A stretch of DNA of 47,199 nt from the IMG/VR virus record IMGVR_UViG_3300033146_002993, positions 1 through 47,199 of that record; one strand, given 5' to 3'. The notes below the pieces were generated by a model that was not told the DNA's origin, made no database searches, and saw only the letters and a list, made by a program, of their open reading frames with translations. Positions 31,807-37,524 of the stretch are shown one piece after another. The position numbers and the translations under genes are program-made. Within the stretch, counting starts at the first letter, position 1, and each line of letters starts with the position of its first letter. The stretch comes from a virus.

Positions 31807-32005
31807 TCTTGCTCAAAAACGTGCTATATCGGATGCGGTTCAGGAGATTTTACAAAAAACAAATCATCCTGAACTACCTAAAGGCGAAATTCAGTTTCAT
31901 CTTCATGTAGATGGTGCTGAAAGTTGGTCATGGGCCGATATTCAAAATAATGGTGCTGTAATCAATCCGGGTATAAATCAGTGGAATGAATTACATGATA
32001 AATAA
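31799..32005 (+). CDS. Hypothetical protein, 68 aa
   Basis: ATG 31799 overlaps the end of the previous gene. It contains an opening helix (LAQKRAISDAVQEILQKT), a strand with paired His (IQFHLHVDGAESWSWADI) and a short tail. No recognised motif. Confidence 0.55.
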   Translation: MFSLAQKRAISDAVQEILQKTNHPELPKGEIQFHLHVDGAESWSWADIQNNGAVINPGINQWNELHDK

Positions 32006-32037
32006 GTTTTAAATTTAATTTCAAAGGAGAAAATATT

Positions 32038-32811
32038 ATGGGAAAAGGAAAGTTGCATGAATTGCTGGCTGTAGAAGCTGATCTGGAAGGACGTGCTCGG
32101 AACATCATGAATGAAACACGTAAGGTATTTAAGGATAAACCTGCGTTGTTCATGGGTTCAGTTCGTAATTATAAACCGTTTGTGGATGATGGTATTGATT
32201 ATCCGTCTGAATTCCAGAATCTTACATCCACTGTTGATGAGAAGCTGGCATATACCGGGAAGTCAATCATCAAGTATTACGATGCTCTGCTTCAGAAAGA
32301 AGCCACAAATCAGGTTGCTAAAGCTGATCTGGTTGTTGATGGTGTAACTATCGCTTCTGATCTTCCTGCTACTTTTTTATTGGGTATGGAGTCCAGACTG
32401 AAAAAAGTCCGTGAAGTTTATAAACAGATTCCTACTCTTGCCGTTGGAATTGAATGGATGAAAGATGAAGCAAAAGGTGAAGGTGTTTGGGCCGTTGCTC
32501 ATCCTGAAGAGTCTATGAAGACTCAGCGAACAATTAAATCCAAGGTTCTTTATGAGGCCAAATTTCCGAAAGAGGGAGAAGGTGGTCAGTCAATTCCGGC
32601 TGTTATCGACAAGTGGGAAGAGGTCGAAAATGTTGGTAAATATACTAAACATTTTTGGTCTGGTATGTTGACTCCTGCTCGGAAATCCGAGTTGCTGGAT
32701 CGAATCGACAAACTGCTTCGTGCCGTTAAAAAAGCTCGTCAGAGAGCGAACAGTACCGAAGTGGTAAAAGTCAATGTTGGTAAATCCATCATGGATTATA
32801 TCAATGGCTGA
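32038..32811 (+). CDS. Conserved-type phage protein (DUF7873-like, tentative), 257 aa
   Basis: AAAGGAGAAAATATT precedes the ATG. The pattern LLAVEADLEGRARNIMNET, DALLQKEATNQVAKADLVVDG, LPATFLLGMESRL is that of a protein common in diverse phage genomes without known function, which I tentatively call DUF7873. Helical, with basic C-terminal third. It precedes the small gene with the masked start at 32840. Confidence 0.6.
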   Translation: MGKGKLHELLAVEADLEGRARNIMNETRKVFKDKPALFMGSVRNYKPFVDDGIDYPSEFQNLTSTVDEKLAYTGKSIIKYYDALLQKEATNQVAKADLVVDGVTIASDLPATFLLGMESRLKKVREVYKQIPTLAVGIEWMKDEAKGEGVWAVAHPEESMKTQRTIKSKVLYEAKFPKEGEGGQSIPAVIDKWEEVENVGKYTKHFWSGMLTPARKSELLDRIDKLLRAVKKARQRANSTEVVKVNVGKSIMDYING

Positions 32812-32824
32812 TCTGGTAAAAACT

Positions 32825-32855
32825 TCTGGTGGGGAGATTATGTCTCTCCACCAGA
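32825..32855 (+). promoter_or_regulatory. Hairpin masking the ribosome site and start codon of the next gene
   Basis: TCTGGTGGGGAGA (32825-32837) pairs with TCTCTCCACCAGA (32843-32855) over 13 bp with one G-U; the loop TTATG holds part of the ATG at 32840-32842. The ribosome site GGGGAG lies in the left arm, so translation from 32840 would be blocked unless the stem is opened, for example by ribosomes finishing the upstream gene at 32811 or a factor. Confidence 0.7.
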
Positions 32856-33127
32856 TTAAAAATATTGAGTTTCATTCACGAGAATTTGACAGTCAGGTTA
32901 CTATTGGTGATTTTCTGACAGAACTTCTGGCTAAATTGTGGGATGAAAAAGATCAATTTTCAGGCAAAAGACCGTTTGGTAATTCAAGTTGGGAATATGA
33001 TCTATATACCGCATTAATAGAAAATGATATCGTGGAAGGTAAACTTGATGAATGGGGTGATGTAGAAGATTTAGATAAAGCCCTTGCTGATAAAATAATA
33101 CTTGACATTATCTTATTAGATGTGTAA
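32840..33127 (+). CDS. Conserved-type phage protein, 95 aa
   Basis: ATG 32840 has the best ribosome site (GGTGGGGAG) but in a hairpin; an in-frame ATG at 32804, overlapping the previous stop, is the alternative and would add 12 residues. The product has FLTELLAKLWDEKDQFSGKRPFGNSSWEYDLYTALI, a block recalled from many phage small proteins. Function unknown. Confidence 0.65.
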   Translation: MSLHQIKNIEFHSREFDSQVTIGDFLTELLAKLWDEKDQFSGKRPFGNSSWEYDLYTALIENDIVEGKLDEWGDVEDLDKALADKIILDIILLDV

Positions 33128-33131
33128 AGTA

Positions 33132-33139
33132 TATAAATA
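33132..33139 (+). promoter_or_regulatory. T4-late-type TATAAATA box before the RNA locus
   Basis: TATAAATA at 33132-33139 would start transcription near 33144-33146, exactly at the beginning of the structured RNA whose first stem is TTGAGAC/GTCTCAA. It is the only promoter candidate between 33127 and the terminator at 33499. Confidence 0.5.
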
Positions 33140-33142
33140 TAT

Positions 33143-33222
33143 TTGAGACAGTTTTAGTGTCTGTTGTTAGAATCAAAACGGGCATGTGAATCCCGTTAGT
33201 CAGTGTAAGTTTTTTGTCTCAA
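33143..33222 (+). ncRNA. Structured 80-nt RNA domain, possibly a degenerate tRNA-His
   Basis: TTGAGAC (33143-33149) pairs perfectly with GTCTCAA (33216-33222). Inside, AACGGG/CCCGTT is a 6-bp hairpin whose loop includes ATGTGAA, which reads like an anticodon loop with U33 and anticodon GUG (His). A TTTT/AGAA pair could stand for a D stem. There is no T arm (no GTTCRA), so it is not a normal tRNA. No coding potential in this stretch. Confidence 0.35.
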
Positions 33223-33250
33223 CAGCTTTATGACGAATGTGTTTTAGTAG

Positions 33251-33391
33251 TTATTATAAATTCCTAACAATAGAAGGTCGGAGGTTCGATTCCTCTCCCG
33301 GCATCTATGCTTATCAATATAGATGTGGTAATCATAGATGCCGGGTAGCTCAGTGGTAGAGCGTCATTATAAGAATGAGAAATTATAATAA
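33251..33391 (+). tRNA. tRNA halves in permuted order (3' half before 5' half)
   Basis: 3' half: variable loop AGGTC (33275-33279), T stem-loop GGAGG-TTCGATT-CCTCT (33280-33296), acceptor strand CCCGGCA (33297-33303). 5' half, downstream: acceptor strand TGCCGGG (33339-33345), TA, D arm GCTC-AGTGGTA-GAGC (33348-33362). The acceptor strands match at all seven positions and pairing continues six more (TCTATG/CATAGA) to a 23-nt loop. Outer flanks also pair (TTATTATAA 33251-33259 with TTATAATAA 33383-33391). The anticodon arm is unclear: TCATT with ATAGA pairs at only 3 of 5. A pair of decayed tRNA pieces is the alternative. CCA is not encoded. Confidence 0.5.
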
Positions 33392-33418
33392 AACGAAAAG
33401 ATGCGGAACATGTCAATC

Positions 33419-33490
33419 AATACGATAGCTCATTGGTAGAGCAACTGTCTATGAAACAGTCTGTAGTAGGTTCAATTCCTACTCGTAACT
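33419..33490 (+). tRNA. tRNA-like gene with anticodon AUG (His codon CAU)
   Basis: D arm GCTC/GAGC, anticodon stem ACTGT/ACAGT with loop CTATGAA (anticodon at 33451-33453), 5-nt variable loop, T arm GTAGG-TTCAATT-CCTAC. The acceptor stem has five good pairs (TACGA/TCGTA) but positions 1-72 and 2-71 do not pair. A at the wobble position of a His tRNA is unusual, and no CCA is encoded. It could be a divergent functional tRNA or a decaying one. Confidence 0.65.
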
Positions 33491-33498
33491 AACTAGTA

Positions 33499-33536
33499 GG
33501 GGAATATGGAAGGATATCTGTATTCCCCATTTTTTA
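33499..33536 (+). terminator. Rho-independent terminator of the RNA locus
   Basis: GGGGAATA (33499-33506) pairs with TATTCCCC (33521-33528), followed by A and six Ts. With the TATAAATA box at 33132 it delimits a noncoding unit of about 390 bases. Confidence 0.85.
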
Positions 33537-33556
33537 TGGAAGATAAATACGAAATA

Positions 33557-33564
33557 TATAAATA
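33557..33564 (+). promoter_or_regulatory. T4-late-type TATAAATA box
   Basis: TATAAATA behind the RNA-locus terminator and 26 bases before the ATG at 33590. Plausible promoter for the two small genes that follow. Confidence 0.45.
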
Positions 33565-33589
33565 TATTCATTCTAATAGAGAGAAAAAT

Positions 33590-33709
33590 ATGAGATGCCG
33601 GAAAGTAAAATTTTGGTGTAATTTTTGTGATGGTGCTTTAGTAGGAGAATATGGAAAATGCCCTTCGTGTGGTAGAATAGAAAATAAACATAGAAAAAAA
33701 GGTATATAA
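33590..33709 (+). CDS. Zinc-ribbon microprotein, 39 aa
   Basis: ATG 33590 has AGAGAGAAAA upstream. CNFC (residues 10-13) and CPSC (about 24-27) form a zinc ribbon; both ends are basic (MRCRKVKFW, KHRKKGI). An in-frame start at 33506 lies inside the terminator and is rejected. Confidence 0.65.
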   Translation: MRCRKVKFWCNFCDGALVGEYGKCPSCGRIENKHRKKGI

Positions 33710-34036
33710 ATGAGAACAATAGGGAGATTGAAACCAACAGAAGCGTATCCAAAAATTCAATATTATATTACAGCAAAACCGCCTATGACTGAAGAAGAAA
33801 AACAGGTGGTGTATCAAAAACATCTTGATAATACTGTTAAGAAACTTTCTCAATCATGGCGTTCTGCTTCTCAAGAAAAATTGATTGAAATGGCTATACC
33901 AAAAGCTGAAAAGTTACTTGAAGAAGAGATAGCAAAAAATACTAATTTTAAAAAGGTAGTTTTTAACACATTTGCTGAAGAACAAGAATTAAGACATATG
34001 ATTCAAACAGAGAAGAATTTTATCGAATGGGCTTGA
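33710..34036 (+). CDS. Hypothetical helical protein, 108 aa
   Basis: Begins immediately after the previous stop. Extended proline-containing N-terminus followed by charged helices (TEEEKQVVYQKHLDNTVKKL, KAEKLLEEEIAKNTNFKKV). Its TGA stop is inside the -35 box of promoter C. No known motif. Confidence 0.55.
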   Translation: MRTIGRLKPTEAYPKIQYYITAKPPMTEEEKQVVYQKHLDNTVKKLSQSWRSASQEKLIEMAIPKAEKLLEEEIAKNTNFKKVVFNTFAEEQELRHMIQTEKNFIEWA

Positions 34037-34060
34037 CAATCTCTGGATAGTGCTTATATT
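34033..34060 (+). promoter_or_regulatory. Family promoter C
   Basis: TTGACA (34033-34038), 16-bp spacer, TATATT (34055-34060), tail ATATAATGTAAGGGGG. Here the conserved AAGGGGG (34070-34076) itself serves as ribosome site for the ATG at 34082, giving a leader of only about 15 bases and no room for the G-stem hairpin. Confidence 0.85.
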
Positions 34061-34081
34061 ATATAATGTAAGGGGGTTATT

Positions 34082-34366
34082 ATGGAATATCATTGGCTCA
34101 AATCAAACGGAAAATTTTCTATTTTTAGAGATGTTTATTCTAAAAAACAACATCCTAATCAACAAAATGGTACGGATGAATATGTTGATGTTGTTAATCA
34201 TTCTACTGGAAATATCAATTCTCTGAAAATATATCTTAATGCTAAAGGCGAGAAATATTTTAAGAAGAATGGTTCCCATAAGATTGATGATTTCAATGAG
34301 GTTATCAAGTATATACCATTTCAGATTATAAGATCAAAACAAGTTAGAGGTAATGAAAATGAATGA
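34082..34366 (+). CDS. Hypothetical protein, 94 aa
   Basis: Directly behind promoter C. Beta-rich N-terminal half with basic patches (YHWLKSNGKFSIFRD, YSKKQHPNQQNG) and a KYIPFQIIRSKQVRG end. No recognised motif. Confidence 0.6.
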   Translation: MEYHWLKSNGKFSIFRDVYSKKQHPNQQNGTDEYVDVVNHSTGNINSLKIYLNAKGEKYFKKNGSHKIDDFNEVIKYIPFQIIRSKQVRGNENE

Positions 34367-34580
34367 TTATTGGGCAATTGTAGTTGGTAATGATGTGAAA
34401 GAAATTGTTCCTTCTGATGAACTCAAGAATTCCGGTCTTGCCTATTATTGGAAACCTGAACGCAGTGCGTTTGCTATTCCTGCTGATTCACGAGATTTTG
34501 GAAAGTGGTCAAATGGAATGAATCTCAAAGCATTTCCTGTGATCAAAAATGGGGAAGTGAAATGTTGGGAAATTCTATAA
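34359..34580 (+). CDS. Hypothetical protein, 73 aa
   Basis: ATG 34359 is about eight bases after GAGG; the in-frame ATG 34353 is only two bases after it. Sequence NDYWAIVVGNDVKEIVPSDELKNSG looks like a small alpha/beta fold. Overlaps the previous gene by eight bases. Function unknown. Confidence 0.6.
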   Translation: MNDYWAIVVGNDVKEIVPSDELKNSGLAYYWKPERSAFAIPADSRDFGKWSNGMNLKAFPVIKNGEVKCWEIL

Positions 34581-34586
34581 TTCCTC

Positions 34587-34615
34587 TTGACAAAATGATA
34601 AAAAGTGACTATATT
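34587..34615 (+). promoter_or_regulatory. Family promoter D
   Basis: TTGACA (34587-34592), 17-bp spacer, TATATT (34610-34615), tail ATATAATGTAAGGGGGG. Confidence 0.85.
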
Positions 34616-34626
34616 ATATAATGTAA

Positions 34627-34645
34627 GGGGGGAAAGGTTCTTCCC
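34627..34645 (+). other. 5'-terminal mRNA stem-loop of promoter D
   Basis: Six Gs (34627-34632) pair with CTTCCC (34640-34645), two pairs being G-U, around the 7-nt loop AAAGGTT. Same geometry as behind promoters B, E and F with different pairing bases. Confidence 0.6.
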
Positions 34646-34668
34646 AATTATTTAAGTCGGAGTTGATC

Positions 34669-34911
34669 ATGGAAAAAAAATGGGTTGCCATTGTTGAAAA
34701 CAAAACGAAAGGTTCACGTTACAATTTTCTTTGTGATGCTGATTTTTCTCGTTCAAATGGAATGTCTGATGCTGATCTGGAAAAGGCAAAAACAATTCGT
34801 GCTTCTTATCCTGAATTAAAAGGTGCTCGGATTCGTGCTTATCGTTATGATGATTCTCTTTTGAGTACCATCAAGATGAATAAGTTAGACCTTTTTTCTA
34901 TTTATTATTAA
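34669..34911 (+). CDS. Hypothetical protein, 80 aa
   Basis: ATG 34669 follows GTCGGAG by six bases; a TTG at 34663 is less likely. The start EKKWVAIVENKTKGSRYNFLCD resembles that of the protein at 34359 (strand then charged turn), so the two may be distant relatives. No known motif. Confidence 0.6.
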   Translation: MEKKWVAIVENKTKGSRYNFLCDADFSRSNGMSDADLEKAKTIRASYPELKGARIRAYRYDDSLLSTIKMNKLDLFSIYY

Positions 34912-34922
34912 GGAGGCTCAAA

Positions 34923-35168
34923 ATGGCTTATGGTAAGGTTTACAGTGTCGTAGGTGCTACTACTGGTATTCCGTGTTCATTCATGCTTAATCGACCAGCA
35001 GGGCGCATATACGAGTTCTTTAAAGCTATGCTCGGTGAAGATCGGGTAAAGTCCGTTCATGATAAATGTGATTCTGGAATTGCCAGTGTAACTGTTCTTC
35101 GTGCTCTTACTGAAGAGCTGTCAGAACTTACTGGTTATGAATATGTACTTAATGAGGATTGGAAATAA
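34923..35168 (+). CDS. Hypothetical protein, 81 aa
   Basis: TAAGGAGGCTCAAA gives a near-perfect ribosome site. The product has YSVVGATTGIPCSFMLNRPAGRIYEFFKAML and a C-terminal helix LRALTEELSELTGYEYV. Function not known. Confidence 0.6.
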   Translation: MAYGKVYSVVGATTGIPCSFMLNRPAGRIYEFFKAMLGEDRVKSVHDKCDSGIASVTVLRALTEELSELTGYEYVLNEDWK

Positions 35169-35419
35169 TGTATCCATTTAAACATAAAGATATTTGGATT
35201 CTCGGTGCTACATGGATCAATCGGGTTGGTGTGGTTGTGGTTCGTAATTCATATGGTGAAGTACGGGCATACATGAGGTCGATTCCTGAATATGGTTGTT
35301 ATAAATTTGGAGAAAATGAAGAACTACAGGATGCTATTTATATTGCTCTTCATGGTTCTTCTATCTCTTTGAAAGCCGCAAAAGAATTGGGGGTATATTG
35401 GGATGAAACTCAGGTGTAA
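35168..35419 (+). CDS. Hypothetical protein, 83 aa
   Basis: ATG 35168 overlaps the previous TAA. Beta-rich first half (DIWILGATWINRVGVVVVRN), then ELQDAIYIALHGSSISLKAAKEL helix. Overlaps the next gene by 17 bases. Confidence 0.6.
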   Translation: MYPFKHKDIWILGATWINRVGVVVVRNSYGEVRAYMRSIPEYGCYKFGENEELQDAIYIALHGSSISLKAAKELGVYWDETQV

Positions 35420-35744
35420 TAAATGTTATGGTGATCTTGAGGTTGTTGAATATGATTGTGGAATATTCGTAGAACCATGTGAAAATTGTAGTACCTCAAA
35501 AGAAGAGCTTGAAGAAATTCGAGGAATGGAATATGATGATGGTTATGATGCTGGTAAATCTGATGGGTATGATGAGGCAGAAGAATCATATGAAAGTCAA
35601 ATTACTCGTATAGAAGAAAGATGTGAACGAGAAAAAGAAGAGCTTGAAGCATCATATGATTTTAGAATAAATGAGGTTCAAACCAATTCTTATAATGATG
35701 GTTATAATGACGGAATGAGTGAAGTATTTAATTTAAAGGCATGA
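35403..35744 (+). CDS. Zinc-knuckle plus coiled-coil protein, 113 aa
   Basis: CNKC near residues 5-8 and CENC near 26-29 form an N-terminal zinc ribbon. DDGYDAGKSDGYDEA and NDGYNDGMSEVF are two copies of a DGY-x2-G motif flanking a charged coiled coil (ESQITRIEERCEREKEELEASYDF). The layout suggests an oligomeric binding protein of unknown partner. Confidence 0.6.
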   Translation: MKLRCNKCYGDLEVVEYDCGIFVEPCENCSTSKEELEEIRGMEYDDGYDAGKSDGYDEAEESYESQITRIEERCEREKEELEASYDFRINEVQTNSYNDGYNDGMSEVFNLKA

Positions 35745-35753
35745 GATGAAATT

Positions 35754-36317
35754 ATGAGAGTAATAATTGTAAATGGTTATCCAAGATCGGGCAAAGACAC
35801 ATTTTGTGATTTTGCCAATGATGAATATAATTGTATCAATTATTCAACAGTAGATACTGTGAAAGAAATCGCTACAATGATGGGTTGGGATGGTACAAAA
35901 ACACCTGAAAACCGGGCCATGTTATCTGCTCTGAAAGATTTTACTACAGAGTGGTTTGATATGACTTTTAAGGAAATGATTAATCTTATTCAGGATGAAA
36001 TTAATTATGCAGAAATTCTTGAAGATGAGGTTGATTTTATTTTTCTTCATATTCGGGAACCAAAAGAAATTATCAGAATTAAAGATTGGTGTACAGAAAG
36101 AAGTATAAACTGTTTCCTTGTGTGTATCCAGCGTAATGAGATGGTTGGTGAACAGAGTAATCATGCTGATTCTGATGTGTATTTTATTCAGTATGACTCA
36201 TATATAAATAATAACAGTTCTCTTGATGAGTTTAAAGAGGCTACACATAACTATCTTGATTCAATTATTACAGGCGAAATAATTGATTGGGTAGGCTACT
36301 ATGAGGAATTGATATGA
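35754..36317 (+). CDS. Deoxynucleoside monophosphate kinase-like P-loop protein
   Basis: A 187-aa protein beginning with strand RVIIVNG and P-loop GYPRSGKDT (residues 8-16), the signature of phage dNMP kinases such as T4 gp1. IFLHIREPKEI and an Arg-containing lid region (CIQRNEMVGEQSNHADSD) match the family. It would phosphorylate dNMPs for polymerase supply, together with ThyX and RNR. Overlaps the next gene by four bases. Confidence 0.75.
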   Translation: MRVIIVNGYPRSGKDTFCDFANDEYNCINYSTVDTVKEIATMMGWDGTKTPENRAMLSALKDFTTEWFDMTFKEMINLIQDEINYAEILEDEVDFIFLHIREPKEIIRIKDWCTERSINCFLVCIQRNEMVGEQSNHADSDVYFIQYDSYINNNSSLDEFKEATHNYLDSIITGEIIDWVGYYEELI

Positions 36318-36661
36318 AACGATTTATTGTATCTTTGATGACTATTGTGATGCTGGTAATACCTGTTGTTTCTATGGCTGGAAGTGCTTTTAATTTTGGT
36401 TTTACTGGTGGTGATTATGGAAGTGTTACGAGTGTTGGTTTTACTTCTGTAAATTATGATTCTGTATATATTGAACCTATGCCAGTTCGATATGTCAGAC
36501 ATACTACTATAATAAGAGATGTTGGATATCGGTGTTATAGGCCGATTCATTATAGACCTATTTCTTATCGTCCTGCTAATTGGTATGCTCATGGCAGGGG
36601 GGCGATAGTACGAGAACGACACGTTTCTCGTAGAGTTCGTTATTATGGCGGAAGGTGGTAA
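36314..36661 (+). CDS. Secreted Tyr/Arg-rich protein, 115 aa
   Basis: Signal peptide MKRFIVSLMTIVMLVIPVVSMAG; mature part begins with Gly/Phe/Thr and ends in a tract rich in Tyr and Arg (YRPIHYRPISYRPANWY, RHVSRRVRYYGGRW). A repeated YRPI unit is visible. A basic aromatic exported protein could bind surface polysaccharide or nucleic acid. Family not recognised. Confidence 0.65.
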   Translation: MKRFIVSLMTIVMLVIPVVSMAGSAFNFGFTGGDYGSVTSVGFTSVNYDSVYIEPMPVRYVRHTTIIRDVGYRCYRPIHYRPISYRPANWYAHGRGAIVRERHVSRRVRYYGGRW

Positions 36662-36678
36662 AAGAGCATAAAGAAGGT

Positions 36679-36690
36679 GTCCTATAGGAC
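36679..36690 (+). repeat. Perfect 12-bp palindrome
   Basis: GTCCTATAGGAC in the 63-base gap between the secreted protein and the gene at 36725. Possible operator half-site pair; no promoter boxes are evident beside it. Confidence 0.4.
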
Positions 36691-36724
36691 GCAAACATAA
36701 TAATCTTTTCAAGAGGAACTTCTA

Positions 36725-36901
36725 ATGGTAAAGTTCAAGATTGGTAAGAAGGTTGTTCGTGGTGATCGTAAAGGCAAACGAGTCACTGAAGTTATTAAAC
36801 TCAATTCCCGTGAAGGTATTTACAATTATCTTTGGGATATCACTGATCTTTTTGATAAAAATCGGTGTAATTATATCGTGGAGTGGCATAAAGCGTTATA
36901 A
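36725..36901 (+). CDS. Small basic protein, 58 aa
   Basis: ATG 36725 follows AGAGGAACTTCTA. The product begins with basic beta strands (KFKIGKKVVRGDRKGKRVTEVIK), like an SH3/KOW-type barrel, and ends IVEWHKAL. An overlapping hydrophobic frame (36741-36980) lacks a ribosome site and is taken as a shadow. Confidence 0.6.
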   Translation: MVKFKIGKKVVRGDRKGKRVTEVIKLNSREGIYNYLWDITDLFDKNRCNYIVEWHKAL

Positions 36902-36909
36902 TTCAGGAT

Positions 36910-36950
36910 TTGCGAATCCTCCTAAATATAGGAAAAAGGAGGTTTCGCAA
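36910..36950 (+). promoter_or_regulatory. Hairpin masking the ribosome site of endonuclease VII
   Basis: TTGCGAATCCTCC (36910-36922) pairs with GGAGGTTTCGCAA (36938-36950) at 12 of 13 positions with a 15-base loop. The right arm contains the ribosome site GGAGG and ends on the A of the ATG (36950). Read-through mRNA would hide the site; a transcript starting inside the left arm or loop would expose it. T4 gene 49 and some T4 homing endonuclease genes are controlled this way. Confidence 0.75.
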
Positions 36951-37447
36951 TGTATCAACAACTCAAACAGTCCGAAATAAAACCATTAAGAATCGGGCTT
37001 CATAAACAACAGGGTAGTATTTGCCCTATCTTAAAGCAGAAATTTGATGTTTCTGAAATGGTTATAGACCACCAACACAAGAACAAAAAAACAGATGTAA
37101 ATGGTGTTGATGGTGGTGGTATGGTTCGTGGTTGTATTCATAATCAAGCGAACGTAATTGAAGGAAAGATTAGTAACACATACAAACGTTATGGGTTACA
37201 TAAATTTGTATCATTACCTGAACTATTGAGGAATCTTGCTGATTATCTGGAACGGGAAAACTTACCATACATTCATCCTTCAGAAGCACCAAAACCAAAA
37301 AAACTAAAAAAACGATCTTATAACGTGCTTAAAAAAAGATATGACGGAAAGGCAAAATTTCCACCATATCCTAAAACTGGAAAACTCACAAAACCATTAG
37401 TAAAATTATTTGAAAAATATAACATAAAACCTGATTTTTATTCTTGA
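36950..37447 (+). CDS. 49: Recombination endonuclease VII-like protein
   Basis: A 165-aa His-Me finger nuclease. D40-H-x-H43 is the catalytic block, with VRGCIHNQANVIEGKI (N65, E71) downstream, like T4 gp49. Of the four zinc cysteines in T4 only C25 and C62 remain (CPIL and GCIHN replace CxxC), so metal binding differs. The C-terminus is basic, and IHPSEAPK plus KYNIKPDFYS resemble the T4 linker and end. It would resolve branched DNA before packaging. Its stop TGA lies in the next -35 box. Confidence 0.85.
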   Translation: MYQQLKQSEIKPLRIGLHKQQGSICPILKQKFDVSEMVIDHQHKNKKTDVNGVDGGGMVRGCIHNQANVIEGKISNTYKRYGLHKFVSLPELLRNLADYLERENLPYIHPSEAPKPKKLKKRSYNVLKKRYDGKAKFPPYPKTGKLTKPLVKLFEKYNIKPDFYS

Positions 37448-37471
37448 CAACCATTGGATAATGATTATATT
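37444..37471 (+). promoter_or_regulatory. Family promoter E
   Basis: TTGACA (37444-37449), 16-bp spacer, TATATT (37466-37471), tail ATATAATGTAAGGGGGGG. The -35 contains the stop codon of the endonuclease VII gene. Confidence 0.85.
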
Positions 37472-37482
37472 ATATAATGTAA

Positions 37483-37503
37483 GGGGGGGAATTTCTCTTC
37501 TCC
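37483..37503 (+). other. 5'-terminal mRNA stem-loop of promoter E
   Basis: Seven Gs (37483-37489) pair with CTTCTCC (37497-37503), three pairs being G-U, around the 7-nt loop AATTTCT. Confidence 0.65.
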
Positions 37504-37524
37504 ATTTGTGTTTTTGAGGTTATT

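Noticed and set aside
33143-33420. Group I intron (permuted intron-exon) around the tRNA halves
   Set aside because: Only about 160 bases of non-tRNA sequence, and no P7/R-S core motifs of group I introns could be found by eye.
33143-33490. Two-piece permuted tmRNA
   Set aside because: The 5' half has a full canonical D stem, which tmRNA lacks, and no tag reading frame ending in Ala-Ala is present.
36741-36980. Hydrophobic 79-aa frame overlapping 36725-36901
   Set aside because: No ribosome site, overlaps the better-supported basic protein frame and runs through the endonuclease VII control hairpin.
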